A stretch of 64,000 nt of DNA. It comes from Chthoniobacter sp. (GTDB taxonomy: Bacteria; Verrucomicrobiota; Verrucomicrobiia; Chthoniobacterales; Chthoniobacteraceae). The translations under genes and the position numbers were made by a program. The stretch spans positions 1 through 64,000 of the forward strand of contig JAIOPH010000032.1 of NCBI GenBank assembly GCA_021414005.1. The letters are read 5' to 3'. This document shows positions 42,046 to 52,400 of this stretch, piece after piece. Numbering within the stretch: position 1 is the stretch's first letter; every line of letters begins with the position of its first letter. Below the pieces are notes generated by a model. The model was given only the letters and a program-made list of their open reading frames with translations, made no database searches and was not told the DNA's origin.

Positions 42046-44787
42046 TCAGAGGATGAAAAGAAACTCGCTCGTATTGAACATCGCGCGGGCAAAGGACGGG
42101 AGGCCGTGCTCGCGGATCATCGCGGCGGAGGCGCTTTGCTCCGTGGCGTCGGGTGGTCGCGCATAGAACAGCCGGAACCCCAGCGCGGCCTGGGCTTCGG
42201 GCGCGGTGCCGGCCTCGGCTGCGAGACGTTTCGCGAGGAGGTCCGCCTGCTGGAGGACGAAGGTGCTGTTGAACAAATTGAGCGCCTGGAGCGGCGTGTT
42301 CGAGCGGCTGCGTCTGGGCATCACCGCGCCGCCGTCGGGGCAGTCGAAGGAGCCAAAGACGCTGTCGGTCGTCTGGCGGATGCGGAACTGATAGACCATG
42401 CGGCGGAACTCCGCGGGCGTGTATTTTTCCTTCGGGAAATAGTGCATCACGTTTTCCTCCACCACATCCATGAGGTAGAAACCGGGACCGCCCATTTTCA
42501 AATCGAGCGCGCCCGAGACGGCGAGCATCGAGTCGCGGATGGCCTCGGCCTCGAGCCGGCGCGGGATGTAGCGCCAGAGCAGGCGGCCATCGGCATCCAT
42601 TGCGGCGGCGGCGCGTGGGGCGGAGGATTGCCGGAACGCGGCCGAGAGCAGCATGAGCCGCTGGAGGTGTTTCACCGACCATCCGTTGCGGACGAATTCA
42701 TCGGCGAGCCAGTCGAGCAGTTCGGGATGCGTCGGGCGGCTGCCGTTCGCTCCGAAATCGCTCGGCGTGTCCACGAGCCCGGTGCCAAACGTGTATTGCC
42801 ACAGCCGGTTCACCATCACCCGCGCGGTAAGCGGATTCTGCGGACTCGCGATCCACCCGGCGAGTTTCACGCGCCGCGCCTGCTCGGGCTCTTCGACGGC
42901 GAGCCCGAGCGTGCCGAGCACCGAGAGCGCATCCGGCGCGACGACCTCTCGCTTCTGCATCGGATCGCCGCGATAGAGCCGGTGGGTTTTTTCCGGTTTG
43001 GAAAATGTCCCCACCCAGCCTTTCTGCGAGTCGCTGGATCTCGCCAGACGCTTTTGCACCGCGGCCAGTTCGGCCTGCACGGTGCGCGCAGCGTCGGCGT
43101 CGGCGGGCGCGAGCCGGGCGAGGAAGGCGTTGGCGTCCTCCTTGCCGTTGAAAGGCGCGCGGTCATCGGACTTGCCGACCGTCTGCCACTTTCCCGGCTC
43201 CGTCGCCGCTTCGACGACGTATCGCGTCGGCACGCGGTCGCTGAATTTCCCATCGCGCGCCCGGCCCCAGACGATGCGACCGATGCGCGCCCGCGCGGGC
43301 AGATCAATCTGCACCCAGCCCTTCCCCGCCGTGTGGGAAATCCAACTGCGATCGTTCCCAAACTGACCGTCATTGATGTGCTCCAGCTTGTGCATCGCGA
43401 ACCCCGGCAACGTGCCCGACGCCGACGCCTTCCCGCCGGGCGCCACGTTCCTCCCCACCTCGTCAAAGATCTCCAACTCATCGATGCACGGCTCCGCGCT
43501 GTTCGTCGCGAGGATCGTGAACCGCACCGCCACCGCATCCACCGGCGAAAACGACTCCTCGTTTAGCCGGGCATTCACCGGCGGGCGCAGCGCCGTCGCG
43601 CCCGTCGCCGCCTTCCTCCGAAACTCCTCCACCCTGGCCGCCAGCGCCGCCTCCTCCGCCCGCGCCGCCGCGAGCTCCTTTTCCGCCGCCGCGTCCAGCT
43701 TTCGCCGCACCGGACGCTCGCCGTGATTCACCCCCGCGAACACCGCCTGCATCGCGTAATAATCCTTCTGCGGCACGGGATCGAACTTGTGATTGTGACA
43801 CCGCGCGCAGCCCATCGTGATGCCGAGAAACGCCGTCCCCGTCGTGTTCACCATATCCGCGAGTTCGTCCTGCCGCTGCGCCAGCGTGAGATTGATGTCC
43901 GGGCTTTTCACGATGTCGTGCGGCCCCGCCACGAGGAAACCCGTCGCCGCATCCGCGCCCAGCGCATCGCCCGCGAGCTGCTCCCTGATGAACTCGTCAT
44001 ACGGCTTGTCCGCGTTGAACGCCTCCACGATCCAGTCGCGATAATGGAACGCCGTCTTTCGCTCGCGATTCGTCTCGAAACCATTCGAGTCCGCGTAGCG
44101 CACCACATCCATCCAATGCCGCGCCCAGCGCTCGCCATAGCGCGGACTCGCCAGCACGCGCTCCACCAGCCGCGCGTAGGCCTCGGGCTGCGCGTCATTT
44201 TGAAACTCGGCCACCTCCTGCGGGGTCGGCGGCATCCCGTGCATCACCAGATACAGCCGGCGAATCACCGTCGCCTTGTCCGCCGCCGGCGACATCGTCA
44301 GCCCCTTCTCCTGCAGCTTCGCGAGCACGAAGCCATCAATCCCCGCGCCCGCCGGACGCCGCACCGGCTGGAACGACCAGTGGTCCGTCTTCAACCTCAG
44401 CGAAGCCGCCGCCTCCTCCGCTCCCGGCATCTGCGCCCCGCCATCGATCCACATCCGCAGCACCGCCACCTGCTCTGCCGTCAGCCGCGCGCCCTTTGGC
44501 GGCATCACCTCTTTCGGGTTCTCGTGAGTCACCCGCTTGATGAGATAGCTCTCCGCACTTTTCCCCGCCACGACGAACGGCTCCCCCGACTCCCCGCCCC
44601 GCAAAATCCCCACCGCCGAATCCAGCCGCATCCTGCTCTTCTGCTTTTCCGCCCCGTGGCAGTCAAAGCAGTGCTCCTCCAATATCGGGCGTACGTCTTT
44701 GACGAAATCCACCACGGCGACAGATCGGGACAATAACACGACTTGGCACAGTGCAGTCGCGATCGAGAGCCGCCGCCGCCCGCTCAC
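42046..44787 (-). CDS. PSCyt1-DUF1549-DUF1553 protein with discoidin-like insert
   Basis: 913 residues with a GTG start at 44787 that overlaps the (restored) end of the upstream DUF1501 gene. Order: signal segment; PSCyt1 haem domain with HCFDCHG (CXXCH); a linker WSFQPVRRP; DUF1549 with a second CXXCH in MGCARCHNHKFDP; a coiled stretch; a discoidin/F5-8C-like sugar-binding module (about 420-560: IDELEIFDEVGRNVAP, WVQIDLPARARIGRIVWGR); then DUF1553 (LTARVMVNRLWQYTFGTGLV, RPTHPELLDWLADEF). Periplasmic or surface protein thought to move electrons during degradation of complex substrates; the reaction is unproven. Confidence 0.94.
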   Translation of the reverse strand: MSGRRRLSIATALCQVVLLSRSVAVVDFVKDVRPILEEHCFDCHGAEKQKSRMRLDSAVGILRGGESGEPFVVAGKSAESYLIKRVTHENPKEVMPPKGARLTAEQVAVLRMWIDGGAQMPGAEEAAASLRLKTDHWSFQPVRRPAGAGIDGFVLAKLQEKGLTMSPAADKATVIRRLYLVMHGMPPTPQEVAEFQNDAQPEAYARLVERVLASPRYGERWARHWMDVVRYADSNGFETNRERKTAFHYRDWIVEAFNADKPYDEFIREQLAGDALGADAATGFLVAGPHDIVKSPDINLTLAQRQDELADMVNTTGTAFLGITMGCARCHNHKFDPVPQKDYYAMQAVFAGVNHGERPVRRKLDAAAEKELAAARAEEAALAARVEEFRRKAATGATALRPPVNARLNEESFSPVDAVAVRFTILATNSAEPCIDELEIFDEVGRNVAPGGKASASGTLPGFAMHKLEHINDGQFGNDRSWISHTAGKGWVQIDLPARARIGRIVWGRARDGKFSDRVPTRYVVEAATEPGKWQTVGKSDDRAPFNGKEDANAFLARLAPADADAARTVQAELAAVQKRLARSSDSQKGWVGTFSKPEKTHRLYRGDPMQKREVVAPDALSVLGTLGLAVEEPEQARRVKLAGWIASPQNPLTARVMVNRLWQYTFGTGLVDTPSDFGANGSRPTHPELLDWLADEFVRNGWSVKHLQRLMLLSAAFRQSSAPRAAAAMDADGRLLWRYIPRRLEAEAIRDSMLAVSGALDLKMGGPGFYLMDVVEENVMHYFPKEKYTPAEFRRMVYQFRIRQTTDSVFGSFDCPDGGAVMPRRSRSNTPLQALNLFNSTFVLQQADLLAKRLAAEAGTAPEAQAALGFRLFYARPPDATEQSASAAMIREHGLPSFARAMFNTSEFLFIL

Positions 44788-44870
44788 GTCAGGATCTCCT
44801 TAATCACATGCCCATGCACATCCGTCAGCCGACGGTTGATGCCGTTGTGGTAAAAGGTCAGCTTTTCGTG
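44784..44870 (-). other. C-terminal tail of the DUF1501 gene cut off by an amber codon
   Basis: After the TAG at 44871-44873 the frame continues HEKLTFYHNGINRRLTDVHG and HVIKEILT to TGA at 44784-44786. It is exactly the end found in the sister gene (HERLSFYHNGIERRLTDVHG). The TGA overlaps the GTG start of the next gene, as expected for an intact operon. So the original gene ended here. Confidence 0.85.
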
Positions 44871-46238
44871 CTAGAGCCCGAGCAGGTGCAGGATGGTGGC
44901 GTGAAAGTCCGGGATGATGACCTTGTTCTCCCCGACGAAGTAACCGATCTCGTCCGACGCACCGTAGCTGATCCCCTTCTTCACGCCCGCGCCGGCTAGG
45001 AAGCAGGTGAACGCGGTGGGATGATGGTCGCGACCGGGCGAGCCGACGCCTTGCGTGGCGGGGCTGCGCCCAAACTCGGTGGACCAGATGAAGAGCGTGT
45101 CCTCCAGCATCCCACGCTGCTTGAGATCTTGGATGAGCGCCGCTACCGGCTTGTCCATCGTCGCGGCTTGCGTGTCGTGATTCTCCTTCACGTTTTCGTG
45201 CCCATCCCAATTGATCCGCGGGTTCCCGCCGAAGATGCCGCCATTGATGACCTGCACAAAGCGCACGCCGCGCTCCAGGAGCCGCCGCGCCATGAGGCAA
45301 TTGCGCGCGAACCCTTTGTTCGCCGGCTCCCCCAGCCCGTAGAGCCGCTTGATGCTCTCCGGCTCCGCCTCCAGATTCGCCACCTCCGGGATGCTCACCT
45401 GCATCCGCGCCGCCAGCTCATACGAGCGCAGCCGCGCGGCGAAAGCATCGTCCCCCGGATGCGCCGCCGCGAACCCGCGATTCATCGCCGCCAGCAACTC
45501 CATGTCCGCCGCCCGCGCGCCCGGTGCCAGACCCGCCGGCGTGTCCAAATCGGGAATCGGCGCGCCCCCTTTCGTCTGAAACGCCACCCCCTGATGATTC
45601 GCCGGGAGAAAGCCCGACGTCCAATTGATCGAGCCCCCCGCCGGCAGACTCCGCGGATCGGGCAGCACCACAAACGCGGGCAAATTCTCATTCTCCGTCC
45701 CCAGCCCGTAGCTCAGCCACGCGCCCATGCTAGGGAAGCCGTTCAGCGTAAAGCCGCTGTTCATCTGGAACGCGGCGGGCGTGTGATTGTTGCTCTTTGC
45801 AAACATCGACTTGATGAAGCAGACATCGTCCACGCAGCCCGCCAGATGCGGCAGCAGACTGCTCATCCACGCGCCCGATTTTCCGTGCTGCCGGAAGTCA
45901 TACACCGACTTCATGATCTTCCCCGGCTGGCCAAAAAATCCGAGGTTCTCCCCCTTCCCCTCCAGCGTCTTCCCGTGCATCCGCGCCAGCTCCGGCTTGT
46001 AGTCAAAGGCGTCGATGTGACTCACGCCCCCCGCGCAGAAGATCTGCACCACGCGCTTCGCCTTCGGCGGAAAATGTGGCGCCCGCGCCGACCCCGGCGC
46101 GCTCCCCGCCGCGCTCGCCTGATCCCGCTGGAGCAGCCAGGCCAGCGCGATCGCCCCCAGCCCGCCGCCCGAATTCCACAGGAAATGCCGCCGCGAAAAC
46201 GGCGCGGAGCCGAAAGCGAGCAGGTTGTTATTGGACAT
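44871..46238 (-). CDS. DUF1501 protein truncated by an in-frame amber codon
   Basis: 455 residues before TAG. Tat-type start (PFSRRHFLWNSGGGLGAIA), then the family blocks AGGVSHIDAFDYKPELARM, HLAGCVDDVCFIKSM, FPSMGAWLSYGLGTENENL, FIWSTEFGRSPA and GRDHHPTAFTCFLAGAGVK. The frame should end 29 codons later (see 44784-44870); TAG sits where the sister protein has N in LGL-N-HERL. Missing residues are the surface-exposed tail, so the product may fold, or the gene may be dead. First gene of the DUF1501/DUF1549-1553/DUF1501 operon. Confidence 0.85.
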   Translation of the reverse strand: MSNNNLLAFGSAPFSRRHFLWNSGGGLGAIALAWLLQRDQASAAGSAPGSARAPHFPPKAKRVVQIFCAGGVSHIDAFDYKPELARMHGKTLEGKGENLGFFGQPGKIMKSVYDFRQHGKSGAWMSSLLPHLAGCVDDVCFIKSMFAKSNNHTPAAFQMNSGFTLNGFPSMGAWLSYGLGTENENLPAFVVLPDPRSLPAGGSINWTSGFLPANHQGVAFQTKGGAPIPDLDTPAGLAPGARAADMELLAAMNRGFAAAHPGDDAFAARLRSYELAARMQVSIPEVANLEAEPESIKRLYGLGEPANKGFARNCLMARRLLERGVRFVQVINGGIFGGNPRINWDGHENVKENHDTQAATMDKPVAALIQDLKQRGMLEDTLFIWSTEFGRSPATQGVGSPGRDHHPTAFTCFLAGAGVKKGISYGASDEIGYFVGENKVIIPDFHATILHLLGL

Positions 46239-46446
46239 AGAACACCGTGATGCTGAGTCGCACGGAGTGACTGGAGTGGGTGGGAGCGCGAAGTTATCAC
46301 GCGCTGCGGTAATCGGACAATCGCCGCCATGAAAAAGTCTTGGGCGAAATTACCGGGCTTCCCATCTGGCGTGGGCATGGGACGGTGGAGAGCACGGCGC
46401 ACTCACCTTTGCCCTCATGGACGCTGTGGAAGTGGCCGCTGTCTTT

Positions 46447-49400
46447 TCAAAACGCCTTCTGCGTCTGCACGCCTTTGGCTGGGGCCTGGCGGCGATATAG
46501 GTTCCAATTGGAGTTGTTATCCCGCTGGATGCCCCCGTTTTGGATGTCCAGGTTTTCGTTCCAATTGACGTCGTTTTGCACGGCGGGCTTGGCGTTGGCA
46601 GCGGGAGTGTTGGGCGGGGTGCCGAGCCAGGTTTCCCCGCGGAAAAAGGCGTAGCGGGATTCTCCTTCGCGGGCGATGACGGTGGCTTTTCCATGCACGT
46701 TGTCGGCGATGAAGAGGCCGCGTTTGTCGGTTTCGCCGCTGCGGAATTCGGTGTCGGCGCTGCCGATGGTTTTGACGTGGACCTCGGGCCGGTAGCCTCC
46801 CTTCACCGTATCGAGGACATTGGCCCGGACGCGGCCGCTGGTGCCGTCCTCCTGCACTTCGATCTTGAGCGGGGTGATGAGGACCATGCCGCTGGAGAAG
46901 AGGTCGTCGCCCCGGCAGATGACGAGGTAGGCGGCCTCGTCCTTGAGCGGGAGGAGGATCTTCTTTTCTTTCTCGATGTAGTCTTTTCCGTCACCGAGCG
47001 GGATGGTGCGCTCGAGTTCGGGGTGGATGCCGGCGAGCTGGACACTGGTGATGGCGCCGAGGTTCTTGCGCTGGAGGTAGAGCTTCATGAGGTCCACGCG
47101 ATAGACTTGGAGGAAGGCTTCCTTGATGTTCCGGTATTTCATGGCGATCTCGACGGGCTGGCCGGGTTTCACGACGGCGATCTCATCAAGGGTGATGCTC
47201 TTCTTTTCAAAGTAGGCGATGGCCTCGGCGGCGTCGGGGTAGAGTTGCCTGACCTTGCCGTACCATTCGATGGCTTCGCGGGGTTTGCTTTCGGCGTGGA
47301 AGATCTGGCCGAGGATGTAGCGGGCGAAGTCGCGATCCTTGCTCTCGCCATAGGCAACGACGCGCGCGGCGGCGAGGGCGTCGCCGTATTTGTTCTGCCA
47401 GAAGAGGCCCAGGGCCGTCATGTACTGGAAGCCGGGGGCCATGGGGCTGTCGGCGTAGGTGGCGGCGAATTCGGAGCTGAGTGAGACGACGAGGGGATAG
47501 TTTTTCAGCGCGAGCATGCAGTTGGCGAGGCTGAAGCCGGCGTCGTCGGCGAGCGGGTCGCGCGGATACATGGCCATGAAGGAGAAGAGCAGATCGGACG
47601 TGCGCTTGAGCATGGCGATGCGCTCGGGCTGCACGTCGTCCTCCTTGGGGAGTTCGTGGGCCTTGGGGGCCTTTTCGTACAAAAGTTGGGACAGGGCAAA
47701 GTAGCTGGCGAGGACTTCGGCGGTGTCGGGGTACTCGCGCCAGACGCGCTCCTGGTAGTCGATGGAACCGAGGAAGCGCCCGGAGTCTTCGAGGACGGCG
47801 CTGATGGAGGAATCGTTGCTGAAGCTGGCGGAGATGGCCGCACGGAAGACGAGCCAGGAGCGCTCGAATTCGCCGATGTCGGTGTACGCGCGACCGACAA
47901 CGAGGAGCCGGTCGAAGGGAATCTCCAAGGTGGGGAATTTCTCGCGGAGTATCTCGAAGAATTCGACGATCCTGCGCGCATCGTAGAATTTCGGCGTCGT
48001 GTGGATCCAGAGCCGCATGCGGGCGAAGTCCTGCGGGAAGTGATTGCTCTTCCCGACATCGTCGGTGAGGTGCTCCAGCGCGCCGGCGAGGTCGCCGTCG
48101 TCGAAGAGGAGTTTCCCGAGCCAGAAGTGTTCGTAGGGGCTGACGAGGAGAGGGTCGGACGACTTCTCGCCGGCGTGGAGGACGGTGAGGGATTGCGACG
48201 GCCCGATGGTGAGAAATGCCGGGTCCGCGGGCGCGCGAACGGTGACGGGCAGGGCGCGGAATTTCCCCGGGCTGTATCCGACGAGTTGGTAGCTGACATT
48301 GGGCACGCCATTCATGAACGGGATACGGATGGAGGCCGGCAGTAACTCGGGCTTCGCGTTGCCGGAGACGCGGATGGAGCCTTCCACCAGCCGGGCGCCT
48401 GCCGGGAGCGGGATGTCCATTTCATACCAACTGTCCCGCTGCACGATGTCGTGGCGGTTGGGCACGACCTCCATGTTGACGCGCTGTCCGTTTTCGGCGT
48501 TCTGGACCGGAGATTGGCTCGGATACTGGATGGGGTTGCCACGGTACTCCAAGGTGGTGTGGAGCTGCCTCCAGTGTTGCACCCTGGGATGGATCTCGCC
48601 GTTGGTGAAGATTCCGTGCGCGCCGGGATTTCCTGGCGGCGGGGCTTGCCCGGGGGCGTTGGCAACGGCCTCCTTCATGTCGGCGGAAAAGCCGAACAAG
48701 GTGGCGGCGTATGTGTAGCGACCGCGACCGCGCATTTTGAATTCCACGACATTCCTTCCGTCCGCGATCGTACCCGGCGGAACCTCCAGCGCACGAAGCC
48801 TGTTGGCCCCCGCGCTTTTCACAACGCCGACCTCCTTGCCGTTGACCTGCACGGAAATTTCCGTGTCGGTTACCTGCTCTTTCCCAAGCGCATACCACGC
48901 GGAAAGCGCGGCGAGCGCGGCCCCGTCGGCGCGGGCGGTGGGGAAACCGAAGCAGCCTCGCGCGCCGAGCAGCGACTGCGCGGTAGCGTCGGCGAGCGTG
49001 GAGGCGGGCTTGCTTTCGGCGAGGGCGAGCAGGACGAGGGCGGTAGTCTCGGGACTGTCCTGGTGGCCGGGGTTTTTAGCCGCGGCGTCGATGCGGATAG
49101 GGCGTCCATCCTCCACTTTGATCCTGCCCTCGAGCAGACCAGCGAGTTCGGAGGCGACCTCCTTGCGGTCGATATTGAAGAAGGCTCGGGTGAGGTACGC
49201 GAGCGTAGCGGTGGTGAGCGAGTTGCGTTCGCGGTAGATGCGGTTGCAGGCGGCGTAGTCGGCGCGCTTGTCGCACGATAACGCATGCAGGATGACGGCC
49301 TTGTTTTCGTTGTCGTTGGCCTCGAAGCTTTCGAGCTGCTTGAGCAGGAATGCCGCGGCTTTCTCGATGGTGTCCTTGTGGACGGCGATCCCCGCATCCC

Positions 49401-52400
49401 GCGCGGCGATCAGTGCCCAGAACGCGCGGGCCGGGACATGCTGGCTGGGGAATGTGCCGGCCCAGCCACCGTCGTCGGCCTGCGATGAAACGAGGTCCGC
49501 CACGAGGGCGCGGGCGCGATCGGCGAGACGTCGCGGGGCGTCCCCATCGACCTTGCCGGTATTAGCGTAGGCCAGCGCGGAGGCGACAGCGAGGAGTTCG
49601 TGCGCGGGATGGTTGCCCCAGCTCCCGGGATGCAGACGGCTCACCTGGCCGAAGCCGGGGTCGTTGCGCAGCGCCATGTCGAACAGCGCGGTCCGCAAAT
49701 CCGGCCCGACGCTCAGTGCCATCCAGGTGGAAGTGTAGGCGCGCCCGGCGGGCAGCGTGAGCACAGCCGCAGTGTCGGCATTGGCGGTTCCGCCCGCGTG
49801 CGCGGCGAATGGCAGGCCCCAGGGTTCCACCGGAGTGTCCATCGTCAGCGCGTCGCGTTGTCCGTCCGCGATGCCGGTCAGTTCGGTGGTGATGCTCAGC
49901 GGCCCGGGGATCGTGACGCTGTCAAAGGCAACCTCGGCGCCGCCCTTGGCCTTCACCACGACGGTCTTCTCCCGCTCGGCGAGGACCTTGGTCTTGTCGC
50001 GCGTGTCCAGCAGCCGGAGCTTCAGGACGACCGGCCCAGCGAAGTCGGTCAGGTTGTGTACGCGTCCCACGGCGCGGAGTTCGTCGCCTTCGCGAAGGAA
50101 GGCCGGGGATTTCATCTCCACGAAGAAGTCCTTGCGCGTGAGCGTCTGCGCGGTCGCCTGGCCGACCAGCGTCTCGACGGTGCAGCCGCGCGCGGTCAGG
50201 CGCCACGCGGTGGTGTTCTCCGGCATTGGAATCGTGACCACGGCCTTGCCGTCCGCGCCGGTGACGACTGAGGGCAGCCAGCGTCCCTCGCCGCGCACTT
50301 CGCGCCGGGGCGCCGCGGATTTTCCATTTTTCTCCCCCGTCGCCGACTCAGCAGACTTCCTGTCCTCGCGCTCGTTCCGTTCGTCGCGCTCCTTCTTCGC
50401 GTCGACGCTATTCTGCTCCTTGAGAGCCTGCTGTTCAACTGCCCCGGAAAACACAGCCCTGTTCCCCGCAGCGACGACAGGCTGGGGTATCCGCGCGGCC
50501 ATGTCCTTTTGCAGTTCATCCAGTTTCATTTTCTCGCCTTCAGCGCGCAGCACCCGCCCGCCTTCGGCCACCACATCGCGGGACACCGCCCGCGTGGTGC
50601 CCGGATAGCGGAACGCGCAGGTGGCCCCGAGCTTGAACTCCGCATGACGGCGCGCGTCCTTTTGGAAGAAATCGAGGATGGGCGTGAGGGCGTCCGGCGC
50701 GACGGCGTAGAGCGCTTCATTCACCAACGCCAGACTCAGTTCGGCCACCACGGGCTTGCCGGTCTGATCCGTCACGGTGAGTTCCACCTTGCCCGCTTCG
50801 CCCGGCAGGAAGGCATCCTTCAGCGGCTTGACCGCGACCTTCAGCTCCCGCTCGACGGTGAAGTCCTTCGCCGCCGCGCGCAGTTCGCGTCCGTCCATGG
50901 TCGCGACGGCGAGGCGGAAGTTCGGGAACAGATCGTGGCCGACCTGCACGGCGATCTCGTTGGTGTCCTTCTTCAACTGCACGATCCGATGACTCAGCAG
51001 GGTCTCGCCCTCGAACGTCACGAGCGCGAGGCCCTTCTCCAGTCGCGAGTGCAAGCGGACGACGGTGTCAGCGCCGACCTTGAGGACGGAGGTGTCGGCG
51101 AACAGGCGGAGCTTGGTGGCGTCGGTGGCATCGGAAATCTCGACCGCGGCCTGGTGCGTGATCGCTTGGCCGAAGCGGTCCGTGCCGGAGACGCGCAGGC
51201 GATAGATTCCGCCCTTGTCGAGCTTGAGCAGGACGGTGGCCTTCCCGGTGGTCGGGTCGGTCTTCGCTTCGACTTCGGAGACCCGGGCCTCGGCGGCCTC
51301 CACGGCGACGCGATCTTGCCACGGCAGCAGCGCGAGCACGGGACTCGTCACCGACTTCTCCATGCGCAGGACGGTGACCTTCAGCGTCTCACCCGTGGGC
51401 TTGCCATCCGCGCCAGTGGTCGTCACGGCGAGGTCGAAAGGCTCGCCCGCGATCACCACGGGCTGGCTGGGTTTCGCCGCGATGCCGAAGCCGAGTCGGG
51501 CCAATGTGACGGTTTCCGTTGTGGCAAGACTCTCGCCGTCGAGCGCGACTGTGAAGGAGAGCGCGGAGCCGGGGCGCATGCCCGTGGTGTCGAAGGAAAT
51601 CTTCGCCTTGCCCTCGCCATCGGTGACGACGGTCTGCGTGCGGCCATCGGGCATGACGCAGCGCAGCGACCGATCCGCCACCGCCTCGCCCCAATAGTAG
51701 GACACTTGCAAGGCCGCCTCGATCGTCTCGCCGCGGAACCACACGCGTCGCGGAAACTCCAACCCCAGCTTGATCTTCTCCAGCGTGAAGGAGCGCACCT
51801 CGAAGACGCCCTGGAAAACCAGCGGCTCCTTCCCCTTGCGATCCTGTCGCGCGGAGATGACGTAAGAGCCGTTCACCGCGCCCGCGGGTAGGAGCAGTGA
51901 CGCGTCGAAAGTGCCGAAGCGGCTCAGCTTCACCGTCTGCTCGGACAGCGAGCGGCCCTGCGGATTGCGGACACCCACCTTGAACTCGCTGTTCTCCGGA
52001 ATGGCATAGGCGGTATCGCGCACATCGCGCAGGATGCCGCGCAGCGAGACTGTCTCGCCGGGCCGATAGGCTGGACGGTCGGTGTAGATGTAACCCTTCG
52101 CCGTCAGCCCGGAGGACAGTTGCAAGCCGGCCAGATCGAGATTGAACGAAGCGGCGTTGCCCTTGCCGAGAGCGAACAGCCGCACGTTGGCCAGGTCCTT
52201 GAGCGACTCAATGGTGGCCTTGAAGACGCCATCCGCGCCGGTCTTGCCGGTGGCGGCCACAGCCTTGCCGTCGCTGACGAGGACATCCACGTCCGCCGCC
52301 GGCTTGCCGGTGATCATGTCCTGCACGAATGCCAACACCTCGCGGCGGCTGGACTTCACGATCACCTCCAGATCCGACCGCAGCACGAGCACGGTGGATT

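Noticed and set aside
630..44873. Two in-frame TAG codons (about 630 and 44871) as evidence for amber recoding
   Set aside because: TAG is the ordinary stop in several intact genes here (for example at 9816, 18821 and 40312), so a general reassignment is not supported.
46239..46446. A possible coding remnant between the DUF1501 gene and the giant protein
   Set aside because: Short frames exist on both strands but none matches a family or has a clear start.
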